A DNA stretch of 64,000 bases from Mastigamoeba balamuthi. Its lineage: Eukaryota; Evosea; Mastigamoebida; Mastigamoebidae. Where the stretch lies: NCBI GenBank assembly GCA_902651635.1, contig CACRSC010000273.1:669849-733848 (forward strand), given 5' to 3'. Made by a program: the position numbers and the translations under genes. This document shows positions 54,686 to 64,000 of this stretch, one piece after another; position 1 is the stretch's first letter; every line of letters begins with the position of its first letter. The notes below the pieces were generated by a model that saw only the letters and a program-made list of their open reading frames with translations, searched no databases and was not told the origin of the DNA.

Positions 54686-56264
54686 GCACGGTATCTGTGG
54701 TATCGAAACATAACGAATTTTCACCTCCATTTTTCATTGCCTGCAATTGCTGTCTGTTGCTGTGCAGAAAGTTATTCTGTATGGATGACGTATCAGCTCA
54801 CTACATTTAACGGCAATGCCATGCAATGCAATGACCGCTTGTCCCCTGACTCGGAGAGAAGTCAACTTTAGGTAAGCCTTTTAGGTCACCTAGTGAAATT
54901 TGACTCTGCAAGCGGCTGTGAGCTGGGATATCTTGAACTTTTTCAAAAGACGATTACCGAAACTGATAGCGCGGTGTAACGAAGGACGAGACCATAAATG
55001 GAATGAAGTGTTGTTTTATTGGGGGGAAGGCATATCGCTAATTGCGGCTTACTGAAGGTCTTGGCGGTATCAAAGACGACTCCATATGAGATCTGCCTTC
55101 GAATCACTTGAATCACTCTGTGTTCGTCCCTCTCACTGGAAGCTCCATCCAGAGTGCTGTTGGTGCCGTCTTTCTTCTCCCGTTTGGTCCCACTAGTCAC
55201 TATTCCCAGTGCACAGGCAATCCCATCAGAGTGCACACGGGGCAGCCCAGCCGACTTCTCATTGAGCCTGCGCTGCGTGTCTACCGGCACACGGCGAGCC
55301 ATACGTTGTCCTTGAGAGCCCATCCGAGGTCCTGTCGCGGGCGCACTAGCACTCTGCCCCTGCTGGCTGCCGTCTCAGCCTGTCACACGTGATGTCGCCC
55401 AACCCGAGTATCGGGCACCGCGACGCGATTGCAGCCATCGATCATCGATCCAGTACTGCTAGCCAGTGCCCCGCGCAGAGGGCGTCTGCCGTTGGGTCTG
55501 CGGTTCTTTAGGTGCAGTCGCCCAGTACCGAAACGGTGGGGGTTGCGGTGCGGGTTCGAGTCAGCCGCAGTGCCGGTCGCTGCGAGCACTCGCAGATGTC
55601 CTGCTGGGTAAATCCCACCAAGATGTGATGCAGGGGGCACCGATCGTGGCGAAGCGCGTGCTCGTCTCGCCTCGGGAAGAGCGGGGCAGCGGTCGAAACG
55701 GGCGGCCGTTGAACAGGCAAGGGAATGCACAGTAAATTGAAGAACTCGGTGTGAGCGCATATAACGGCCCAGCAGCCCCCGTGCCGAAATCCGCGCCCAG
55801 CCGTGCGGACGGGAGGCACCACCACGCACGCCGGGCGGTATAAGCAGGCCCTCCGGGCTCTCTGCGCTCCGAGGAGGCGACCTCGACAGCCAACCGCCAC
55901 CACGATTGGAGCGGCCCGCACCTAAAAGAGGCCAGTGGAGATCACACGGCGCCGGAACTCGCAAAGTCGCAGCGGGGCATCGTGCAGGCCCCCGTGGGGG
56001 AGCAGGGTGGGGCGTGGGCGTGCGGGGTAGGTCGCGTGCCACAGAGCACGGGCTCAGCAAAGGAGAAGACCGTTGCATTTTCTCGGCCGTTGAAAAAATC
56101 TTCTGCCTGCAACGTCAGAGCTCTGACATCAGCAGTGGTGCGTTTTTCACAACGGCCTCGCAGGTCTGTTCTTTTCGCCCCCCCCGGCCTCACCGGATTC
56201 ACAACGTTATCTGTCGCTCTCGCCTGAGACTCACCTCTCACCCGAGTACACCCGGCACTCTGCC
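54686..56264. other. Long intergenic region, GC-rich part of unknown nature
   Basis: The first 500 nt are A/T-mixed. From 55380 to 56060 the sequence is GC-rich with many short inverted words (GATCATCGATC, GGGCAGCGG/CCGCTGCCC-like) and open frames on several strands at once, none with family likeness. A TATAAGCAGG word is at about 55838 and GCATATAACGG at about 55756. It might hold an RNA gene, but I could not match tRNA, 5S, SRP, RNase P or snRNA consensus by eye. Confidence 0.4.
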
Positions 56265-57884
56265 ATGACGAGCTTTACCGAGAAGCTGAGCGGCGACGCG
56301 CTCGCCTACTTCACCGACGTCTGCAAGAAGCCCTTCTCGCAGCAGGCCGTCGCCTTCCTCAACGCCTACTGGGTCGAGGTCAAGGACGAGGCCGACTTCA
56401 TCTTCACGTGCGCCCCCTCCTGCCCCGCGCCCGCCACCGCAGCAGCCCCTCCAGCCACGCGGCCCCCGCTCTCTTCTCCGACGCTCGCGTGGGCACCGCC
56501 TGCGCCTGCGCACGCGGCGGCTGCGCGTCTTTCCAACCGACATTTCCGTGTGGCAGTTTTCACACGCCGCGTTTTAAACGTGCTACACAACGCATCCCCG
56601 CGTGCCAACGGGTCTCCGCCCCCTCTGGGTGTGTGGAGGGGGGCACACCTTTCCCTGCTCGTGCGGTCCCGTGCATTGTGCCGTGTCTCGTCGGGTTTTG
56701 TCGGGTCTTGCTGGGGGTCTTTTTTCACGCGGCGGTGGGGCTGGGGAGATACGCTGGCTTTTTTCCCGCTCCGCCTCTCACTGGAAAAACGATGTGTGGG
56801 GCGATACGCGGCGTGCAGTGTGGCGTGGGAGGTGATCAAGTACGCGGACATGCACAGCAAGGGCATCAGCCTGCTGTACCAGTACGAGGAGGGCGCCGAC
56901 CTCGACTTCGACATCGCGCTCTACTTCTACGAGCAGCTGTGCAAGTTCGTCGACGACCCCAAGAACTGGTCGTGGAGGCAGTTCAAGCGCTCGCAGCCCG
57001 AGATGCTGACCGCCATCAAGCGCAAGCAGGAGCTCCGCGAGAAGGTCGACGTTGTGCGTATCTTCTCCGCTTTCGGTTCCCAGATTTCAAATTGAAATGC
57101 GCGGAAAAAGCCAGGTCTTCCCCGATCTTTCAATTTGCTGACACAGCGGTCTTTGTTGTGTTGAACCGCTTTTGCTGTCGTTTTCTCTGCGCCATTTTAT
57201 CCGCTCACGCCTTCGCTGTGTTCGCCACCACAAGAACTTCGATGGGCGTGTCTCGTTCCTCGAGTACCTGCTCTACCAGTACCGCGACGTCGCCAACCCC
57301 GCCGACTTCTGCACCCGCTCGATGGTCAGCAACCCCCCATCGATCGCACAAACATTTCCCTGCGATCGCAAAAATCAAACTCACGCAACGCACTGTGCAG
57401 AGCAACCCCGACGAGCACCCCGAGATCCGCAAGGCCCGCCTGGCGCTCGAGGAGGTCAACAAGCGCATCCGCGCGTACGAGGCCGAGAAGGCGCGCCTCG
57501 AGGCCGAGTCGCAGGAGCCCGGCGTCAAGGGCCTGCGCGCCAAGAACCTGCTGGCGCAGCTCGACTCGAGCCCCCTCAAGGAGGAGCTCAACAAGGCCCT
57601 CATCACCGCCGAGGCCGCCGTCCGCATCGCCACCAAGAAGTTCGGAGGCGCCGCGTACGGAGGCGCGGGCGGCAGCGCCGAGGGCTGCGCCCCGACCGAC
57701 GGCGCCATCTACTGGATGAACAAGGACCTTGAGGGTACGCTCCGTTTTTTCACGTCTTTTGCCCTCTTTTTCTGGCACTCTTTTAATTGCGCAACGCAAT
57801 TTATCACTTTTGTCGTATTCCGTACTAACGCGACTGCTTCGCACAACAGAGAAGCAGAAGCGCTACGGCCCGAGGAAAAAGTAA
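56265..57884 (+). CDS. Conserved protist protein with EF-hand-like segment, function unknown
   Basis: Exons: 56265 to about 56410, about 56818-57052, about 57232-57330, about 57400-57735 and about 57850-57884. The protein (about 285 residues) reads KLSGDALAYFTDVCKKPF, AVAFLNAYWVEV, WEVIKYADMHSKGISLLYQY, LYFYEQLCKFVDDP, then NFDGRVSFLEYLLYQYRD, which resembles one EF-hand loop, then a long helix (EIRKARLALEEVNKRIRAYEAE) and a conserved GLRAKNLLAQLDSSPLKEEL segment, with a basic end (KRYGPRKK). I recognise this as a family shared among diverse protists, with no known activity. The first intron is about 405 nt, unusually long for this window. No signal peptide. Confidence 0.78.
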
Positions 57885-58249
57885 GTTATGAGCACGAGGG
57901 AGACGCGCAGGGGCGTGCGCGACGAGGAGGTGGCGTGCCAACGCCGAGGGCGGGCTCTGTTCACTGCCAAAGGTTGTCTGTACTCTTTCACTTGCCCGCC
58001 GCCGACGCTTGCGCACGGCCACTGCCCCTCGCCGTCTGCCCCCTCTCTCATCAACCCAATTCCTTGGCTCAGACCACGCTGCAGCAGCTCCGTTCTTTGC
58101 TCCTTTGCTCTCGAAAGGACATGACGGAACAACCGCAAACAACGAATCTTCTTACAAAGCAAAGCAGTCATTGTGTGTGATCTTTATGGATGGCTGCTCC
58201 TCGGCCTCATCACAGAAAACAATGAGGCAGCGACGAGGTGGTTGTTCAG

Positions 58250-59092
58250 TCAGGGCTGGATCTCTTTGTACGAGAAGTCACCATCGACGAACCACTCGGG
58301 CTTGCACCGGTACTGCTGCTTGTTCCTCGTCGGGGGGCTCGTGATGCAGTTCTTGGGGCAGTGGTTGATGCACCTGCAGCACGCCCTGCACTTGCCCATG
58401 TCCCACCGCGGAACCCCGTCGGGCCCCCGCTGCAGGGCACCCTCCGGGCACAGCCTGACGCACAGGCCGCAGCGAGCGCATGAGCCCTTGTCTACTGCCA
58501 GCCTGCCCACATACTGCCTCATCCTCTCGTCGTTGGCATCGAACTGGGCGAGTCCCAAGTCCTCCACTTCCCCTGTCATCACGGCCGTGGGCGGCCTAGC
58601 ACGCAGGAGGGGCGCCACGTCCCTGGCGAACGCCGCTGGCTTGTCGCGCTCGCGCGAGCCCCACTGGAACGTGCTGCCCTGCGGCGCCCCCCAGGGGATG
58701 AAGTTGCTGGGCGCGTAGACGACGAGCGACCCCACGACCACAGCCCCCTTGCGTGTGAGGCAGCCAGACAGGCTGCCCAGCACACCGTACTCCTTGATGG
58801 CCGCTGTGGCGAAGACCAGGGCGGGCTTCCCCTTGAGCGATCGCTCGGGGAGGGACTCCAGTAGCTCGCGGAACTTGGTGGGCTCGAGACCGCCCACTAC
58901 TACAGCCCCGACAGCGAGAGCGTCAGCAGCAGACACTGCGTCGCAGACAGCAGAGCGGTCCACGCCGGGGCCCGTGACGTCGGTGGCGCTGGCTTCGAAG
59001 CCCTGGGCGGTGAGGGCGTCTCGCAGGAGCTCCGCCACGTGCGCGGTGTTGCCCGTGAAGCTGCAGTACAGCATTGCCACTCGAGTGGCCAT
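58250..59092 (-). CDS. Flavodoxin-ferredoxin fusion (EFR1-type), copy 1
   Basis: One exon, 280 residues. An N-terminal flavodoxin-like domain begins with the FMN phosphate loop (LYCSFTGNTAHVAELL) and continues with FIPWGAPQGSTFQWG. The C-terminal ferredoxin has two 4Fe-4S motifs: CARCGLCVRLCP and CRACCRCINHCPKNC. The protein could pass electrons between FMN and iron-sulfur clusters inside the cell; partners are unknown. The start MATRVAMLY is the only good ATG. Same strand and same plan as the three genes that follow. Confidence 0.9.
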   Translation of the reverse strand: MATRVAMLYCSFTGNTAHVAELLRDALTAQGFEASATDVTGPGVDRSAVCDAVSAADALAVGAVVVGGLEPTKFRELLESLPERSLKGKPALVFATAAIKEYGVLGSLSGCLTRKGAVVVGSLVVYAPSNFIPWGAPQGSTFQWGSRERDKPAAFARDVAPLLRARPPTAVMTGEVEDLGLAQFDANDERMRQYVGRLAVDKGSCARCGLCVRLCPEGALQRGPDGVPRWDMGKCRACCRCINHCPKNCITSPPTRNKQQYRCKPEWFVDGDFSYKEIQP

Positions 59093-59361
59093 TGGTTGGT
59101 GAACTGCAAAACGAGAAGTCTCGTTTGCCCTTAAATACTCAGCTGGCGGTGGTGTACAAACACTACGAAGTGGCGAGCTGGATTTCTGACGTGGGCGAGA
59201 AAAGTAGGCATCTGTGACGTGAGGGGAGGATCTGACACTTCGAAAAACAGATCACGAAATCCCCACCGATCCCGAACGCGTAATTCAAACCTCACCGCAA
59301 TAAATTATCAAACTGGAGCAACAAGGAAGCTATGGTTCAATTGCCTCTTCCTGCTTCAGGT

Positions 59362-60219
59362 TCAGGGCTTGACCTCCCTGTACGAGAAGTTGCCCTCGAC
59401 GAACCATTCGGGCTTGCACTGGTACTGCTGCTTGCTCCTCGTCGAGGGGCTCGTGATGCAGTTCTTGGGGCAGTAGTTGATGCACCTGCAGCACCCCGTG
59501 CACCTGTCCTCGCTCCACCGAAGCACGCCGTCCGGCCCCCTCTGCAGGGCCTCGTCTGGGCACAGCCTGACGCACATGTCGCACCCCGCGCACGAGCTCT
59601 TGTCGATCGTCAGCTTGCCCACGTACCTCCTCATGCTCGCGTCGCTGGCGAGGAACGAGCCGAGCCCCGTCTCCTCCACGTCGCCGGTCAACACCGCTCT
59701 CGGCGGCCTCGCACGCAGCAACGGGGCCACAGACTTGGCGAACTTCGCGGGCTTGTTGCGCTCGCGCGAGCCCCACTGGAACGTGCTGCCCTGCGGCGCC
59801 CCCCAGGGGATGAAGTCGCTGGGCGCGTAGACGACGAGCGACCCCACGACGACGGCACCCTTGCGCGTCAGGCAGCCGCCCAGGCTCTCGATCAGGCGGC
59901 CCTCGCTGCTGGCCGCCGTCCCGAAGACCAGGGCGGGCTTCGCCCGGACGGCGGCATCGGGGAGCGCCTCGAGCAGTTCGCGGAACTTGGTGGGCTCGTG
60001 GCCGTCGACAACGACGGCGCCGGCACCGATGGCGTCGGCTGCGCTTACGGCGGAGACAACAGCAGCGCGGTCCACGCCGGGCCCCGTGACGTCGGTGGCG
60101 GTGGCCTCGAAGCCCTGGGCGTTGAGGGCGTCGCGCAGGAGCTCCGCGGTATGGCGCGTGTTGCCCGTGAAGCTGCAATACAGCAGCACGACGCGGCGGA
60201 CCTCGCTGGTGGATGCCAT
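59362..60219 (-). CDS. Flavodoxin-ferredoxin fusion (EFR1-type), copy 2
   Basis: One exon, 285 residues, close to copy 1 (LYCSFTGNTRHTAELL; SDFIPWGAPQGSTFQWG). Clusters: CAGCDMCVRLCPDEAL and CTGCCRCINYCPKNC. It differs from copy 1 in the linker and in the residues before the second cluster. The two copies share many silent positions, so duplication is not ancient or has been levelled by gene conversion. Confidence 0.9.
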   Translation of the reverse strand: MASTSEVRRVVLLYCSFTGNTRHTAELLRDALNAQGFEATATDVTGPGVDRAAVVSAVSAADAIGAGAVVVDGHEPTKFRELLEALPDAAVRAKPALVFGTAASSEGRLIESLGGCLTRKGAVVVGSLVVYAPSDFIPWGAPQGSTFQWGSRERNKPAKFAKSVAPLLRARPPRAVLTGDVEETGLGSFLASDASMRRYVGKLTIDKSSCAGCDMCVRLCPDEALQRGPDGVLRWSEDRCTGCCRCINYCPKNCITSPSTRSKQQYQCKPEWFVEGNFSYREVKP

Positions 60220-60639
60220 TTGATTCGGATGACTCTGTGCGGCTCACCTGTGTCTTCGCCTTGCGCTATGAAAAGAGATAAATACCCCGTGATAGGCTCT
60301 GACGGTTGTGCGTCGGTGGCTTTATCGGGATGCCCTGCAGGATTTGTGACGCGTCGGGAATTTGTGGCATCTGTGACCTGGCAAGAGGAAAAAAGACCCT
60401 GAACAACCAGTGCAATCACTCCATCCGTTGCATTCCCTTTGCATCCCAGCACAAGCGGAGGCCGTCGCGCCATCACGACATTGCTGCGGAGGAGGCTCCG
60501 ATAGTGGACTTTGGCCCTAAGCCGGCGCTCGTCTTTCCCACAGTGCCGAAAAGGAAACGACTCACTCCCCGAAGAAAGTGATGCATCCTGACTGCAATAC
60601 TGCTCTCGATTCAACGATTGTGTATCTGACAAACCTCGC

Positions 60640-60770
60640 TGTGCACGGGGAGGGCGGTACAACAGCGGACCGAAAATCGCCAAGACTGCAACAGTTGCAG
60701 AAGCAGTTGTGCGATCTCCTTGAAGAGTTCAATCAGAACGATCGATCAGCTGGAGGGCGTGTTGATCTTG
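60640..60770. repeat. 3' flanking repeat shared with the flank of copy 4
   Basis: The sequence just downstream of copy 3 (GAGGGCGGTACAACAGCGG ... AACGATCGATCAGCTGGAGGG) recurs downstream of copy 4 at about 63255-63375 with a few changes. The duplicated unit therefore includes non-coding flank. Confidence 0.85.
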
Positions 60771-61645
60771 AACTTGAAGTTACCCTCGGCGAGCCACCCG
60801 GGCTTGAACTGGTACTGCTGCTTGCTCCTGGTCGCAGCGCTGTTGATGCAGTTCTTGGGGCAGTAGTTGATGCACCTGCAGCACCCCGTGCACTTGTCCT
60901 CGCTCCAGCGCGGCATCCCGTCCGCCTCCTCCACGTCCAGCGCTCCGCTGAGGCACTGCCGCACACACAGGTGGCACTTGACGCACGCGTCCCTGTCCAC
61001 CTCGATCTTCCCTACGAACTTGCGCGTGACCGAGTCGCTCACCAGCCACGAGACGGCGTAGCCCATCAGCGTCGAGCCGACCCTGGCCGCCTTGGGGGGC
61101 CTGGCGCGCAGGAGAGGCGCCACGTCCCTGGCGAATTCTGCTGGCTTGCTGCGCTCGCTCGAGCCCCACTGGAACGTGCTGCCCTTCGCGCCGCCCCAGA
61201 TGGTGTAGTTGCCCGGGGCGTAGGCCACGAACGACCCCACGACGACAGCCCCCTTGCTCGTCAGCGCTCCGGCCATGTTGCTCAGCAAGCTGCCCTCGTT
61301 GTCTGCGGCAGTGCCGAAGACGATGGCTGGCTTGCCTGCGACTGCACTCTCGGGCAGCCCGTGCAGCAGAGTCCGCACGTTGGTCGGCTCGTGAAAGCCC
61401 ACCGTCACCGCCCCGACCCCCACGGCGTCGGCTGCTGCGAGCGCGGCGACGGCGGCGTCGCGGTGGCAGTCGGGGGCGGTGATGTCGAGGGCGGTGGCCT
61501 CGAAGCCCTGGGCGGCGAGGGCGTCGCGCAGGAGCTCAGCGACGTGGCGCGTGTTGCCCGTGAAACTGTAATACAGCAGCGCCACCCGCTGCACAGGCGA
61601 CGACGCGGAGGGCGTGGGGGCAGGCGAATACTCGGCCATTGGCAA
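60746..61645 (-). CDS. Flavodoxin-ferredoxin fusion (EFR1-type), copy 3
   Basis: One exon, 299 residues. The FMN loop is YYSFTGNTRHVAELLRDAL; the flavodoxin core has GNYTIWGGAKGSTFQWG. Clusters: CVKCHLCVRQCLSGAL, where the residue after the fourth Cys is Leu instead of Pro, and CTGCCRCINYCPKNC. It has an N-terminal extension (MPMAEYSPAPTPSASSP) that copies 1 and 2 lack. Much closer to copy 4 than to copies 1 and 2. Confidence 0.9.
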   Translation of the reverse strand: MPMAEYSPAPTPSASSPVQRVALLYYSFTGNTRHVAELLRDALAAQGFEATALDITAPDCHRDAAVAALAAADAVGVGAVTVGFHEPTNVRTLLHGLPESAVAGKPAIVFGTAADNEGSLLSNMAGALTSKGAVVVGSFVAYAPGNYTIWGGAKGSTFQWGSSERSKPAEFARDVAPLLRARPPKAARVGSTLMGYAVSWLVSDSVTRKFVGKIEVDRDACVKCHLCVRQCLSGALDVEEADGMPRWSEDKCTGCCRCINYCPKNCINSAATRSKQQYQFKPGWLAEGNFKFKINTPSS

Positions 61646-63360
61646 GGAGCGGGGAATGCACTGATCTTGTGTGCGACTGTCGGAAACTACAGAAGTGATC
61701 GACTCGAGGAATAGGGCAGGCGTTTTGTGCAGTGCTGTGACTCAACGGTCGGGGCGGGCGACAATGGGGTCGAGCAGATCCGCTGGTGACTCTGCTCATC
61801 CAACACAGTGGATTAGCGCCGCTGACGACAGAGGCGAGTGCCCATAACGGGCTGTCGTGGAGGATCCCGCGAGACCCCACCAGCGAAAACCCAAGCAGAC
61901 CTACTGGGCGCACAGATCCACGTGGAAAATGACGCTCGCAACACGGTCTGGGTCGGGCTCTGTTGTCTGGACCCGTTGGAAAGCTGCTGGGTTCTGTAGA
62001 ACGAGTCAAAATCCTGGGGTGGGACCGGGCTGCGCTCAGAGAAACGGACATTCTCGAGGCGATAGATCGTGATTCTCCCCTATTTGGGGGAAGAACTTCG
62101 AGTTCAATACTTGCCATGCACGGACGATCACCAACCATTGTAGGTGAAGACCCCACGCAACCAAAGGAACAGACCGAAAAAGGATCAAGCCTCGTGCTGA
62201 ATCATCCCCCAATTTTCCCTCCCCCTTGTGGCCCATCACCGCAACGCACTCCACCCCAGTGGACTCTGTGACGTTTCACGTGTCCACTGCACCTCTGCGC
62301 GCCCCGTCAGATTTTTGCAGTGAATCTCAGTGCCTCAATCACCAGATCACCAGTCATCAGCCCTCCATGATTTTCCAACCTGTTCTATTTTGCTGTAGCC
62401 TTGCAATTTTGCATTATGAGTGGAAAAGTGTGTGAAACGACCTGCATGGTTAGTAAGAGGGGAAAGAGGAGTAGAATGATGTTCTGGTATGCGTGTATAA
62501 TGTCAGTGTGAGTCAATCTGGTCCATTCAAGAATGTAGCAATAGTTAATCGACAATGGTGCTGGTATATGCCAGAGAATCATTCCAAGCAATCACAGCAG
62601 TCAGTGCCAGCAAGATTCCAAGGAATATTCGAACTTCAGGTTGTATTTGACTTATTTTATCTTCATAAGTACTAGATTTTGTGATAAAAGTGTTAAATTC
62701 ATTAAGGGAGGAGATAGTCTCAGTTTGGTCCACTGGTGGGAAACTGAAGGTAGCTTCTGAGTCAGTGGAGGGAAGACACGTGGAAGTGGATGGCTGGATG
62801 AAATAAGCTGAAGCGGATGACCGTCCATCTGCCCATCTACTCATTCATCTTATTGTTGTGATGTGAATGACGTGATTCACACGATAGATTGTACATCCGT
62901 TTTTCCATTGTTGGCGTTTTTGGCACGCGTGAAGGCATACTGCGTGGCATGTGCAAGGAATCATGGGCATGCACTTTCGCAGGGCACAAAGGGGGAGCCT
63001 GTGGGAGGGACGCACTGAAAAAGTGTATGGGTCTGCATAAGGCCCATGTGAAACACAGACGAGTTCGCCACGAGCGCGTCTGACGTGGCATTGATCTGGT
63101 CGCCGCTCTGTGCTCTGGCAGTGCTGAAGTATTGGTAGCACTCAATGATGCAATAATTGTTCTCTTAGAACCCATGGTGGTTAAAAAGGAACTACCGAAC
63201 TCCCAAGGGAAAGCTAAATGGCAGAACTTCAATCATGCTCTCTCTAATCTACGACTGTGCACAGCGAGGGCGGTACAACAGCGGGCCAAACTCGCCACGG
63301 CTGCAACAGTTGCAAAAGCAGCTGCGCGATCACCTTGGAGAGTTCAACCAGAACGATCGA
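61646..63360. other. Intergenic sequence with a low-GC segment
   Basis: No gene recognised. From about 62330 to 63240 the sequence turns A/T-rich, similar in look to the island at 35-36.7 kb. It interrupts the otherwise close spacing of the redox array. The last 120 nt are the duplicated flank of copy 4. Confidence 0.5.
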
Positions 63361-64000
63361 TCAGCTGGAGGGCTTGTTGATCTTGAACTTGAAGTTGCCC
63401 TCGGCGAGCCACTCGGGCTTGAACTGGTACTGCTGCTTGCTCTTGGTCCCAGCGCTGTTGATGCAGTTCTTGGGGCAGTAGTTGATGCACCTGCAGCACC
63501 CCGTGCACTTGTCCTCGCTCCAGCGCGGCACTCCGTCCGCTTCCTCCACGTCCAGCGCTCCGCTGGGGCACTGCCGCACACACAGGTGGCACTTGACGCA
63601 CGCGTCCCTGTCCACCTCGATCTTCCCCACAGTCTTGCGCATGCCCGAGTCGCTCGCCAGCCACGAGACGGCGTAGCCCATCAGCGTCGAGCCGACCCTT
63701 GCGGCCTTGGGGGGCCTGGCGCGCAGGAGGGGCGCCACGTCCCTGGCGAACTCTGCTGGCTTGCTGCGCTCGCTCGAGCCCCACTGGAACGTGCTGCCCT
63801 TCTCGGCGCCCCAGATGGTGAAGTTGCCCGGGGCGTAGGCAACGAACGACCCCACGACGACAGCCCCCTTGCTCGTCAGCGCTCCGGCCATGTTGCCCAG
63901 CAGCTTGCCCTCGTTGCCCCCGGCGGTGCCGAAGACGATGGCTGGCTTGCCAGCGACTGCGCTCTCGGGCAGCCCGTGCAGCAGCGCCCGCACGTTGGTC
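63361..64000 (-). CDS. Flavodoxin-ferredoxin fusion (EFR1-type), copy 4, cut by window end
   Basis: The stop is at 63361-63363; the frame continues beyond 64000, so the FMN loop is outside. The visible part is nearly the same as copy 3 (GNFTIWGAEKGSTFQWG). Clusters: CVKCHLCVRQCPSGAL with the normal Pro, and CTGCCRCINYCPKNC. Its downstream flank is shared with copy 3. Confidence 0.88.
   Translation of the reverse strand, partial: TNVRALLHGLPESAVAGKPAIVFGTAGGNEGKLLGNMAGALTSKGAVVVGSFVAYAPGNFTIWGAEKGSTFQWGSSERSKPAEFARDVAPLLRARPPKAARVGSTLMGYAVSWLASDSGMRKTVGKIEVDRDACVKCHLCVRQCPSGALDVEEADGVPRWSEDKCTGCCRCINYCPKNCINSAGTKSKQQYQFKPEWLAEGNFKFKINKPSS

Noticed and set aside
55383-56078. 231-codon minus-strand frame as a gene
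   Set aside because: Arg/Pro/Gly-rich, no motif, overlaps equally open frames on other strands.
1-64000. CRISPR arrays, operons or bacterial insertion sequences
   Set aside because: No regularly spaced repeats; gene structure with introns is eukaryotic throughout.

Overview
The window is nuclear DNA of a protist. Genes are GC-rich, lie close together on both strands, and most are cut by short GT-AG introns of about 50-400 nt; there are no operons or bacterial ribosome binding sites. Gene content points to a flagellated, probably anaerobic amoebozoan. Parts for a cilium or basal body (CCDC42/CFAP73-like, POC5-like, NPHP5/IQCB1-like, an Sfi1-like repeat protein) sit beside a true tyrosine kinase with SAM domains and a tandem family of flavodoxin-ferredoxin fusion proteins of the kind found in anaerobes. 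I infer an archamoeba such as Mastigamoeba; this is inference, not proof.

Layout. 0.8-12.3 kb: Ap4A phosphorylase-like enzyme (reading frame broken by an assembly join at an N), a DUF4200 flagellar coiled-coil protein, a CDF/ZnT zinc transporter, an unknown low-complexity protein, UTP6 and an Sfi1-like repeat protein. 12.9-18.6 kb: a very large protein with WWE, two SH3, C2, collagen-like glycine-rich and Cys/His zinc-binding regions. 18.9-33.6 kb: MCM7, NXF1/TAP, an intronless beta-propeller protein, an LRR-coiled-coil protein, a secreted Cys-rich protein with a probable GPI signal, and WDR24. 33.6-36.8 kb: an island of clearly lower GC with a decayed DDE transposase, a diverged direct repeat and fold-back hairpins, followed by an orphan fragment of a ubiquitin-specific protease. 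37.3-46.3 kb: a SETD6-like methyltransferase, tRNA-Leu(GAG), HAT1, a Sel1-repeat protein, an NPHP5-like protein and a myristoylated EF-hand protein. 47.5-54.7 kb: a SAM-SAM-tyrosine kinase-YEATS fusion, a POC5-like protein and an ankyrin-BTB-bromodomain fusion. 56.3-57.9 kb: a conserved protist protein with an EF-hand-like segment. 58.2-64.0 kb: four tandem flavodoxin/2[4Fe-4S] ferredoxin genes, the last cut by the window end.

Themes. Core nuclear machinery is well represented (UTP6, MCM7, NXF1, HAT1), mostly as divergent gene pairs with short shared promoters. The most novel items are the two chromatin-reader fusions (tyrosine kinase-YEATS and ankyrin-BTB-bromodomain), which are neighbours separated by one gene, the WWE/SH3/C2/collagen-like giant, and the redox fusion array. 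Exon joints were worked out by eye; CDS coordinates give start codon to stop codon including introns.
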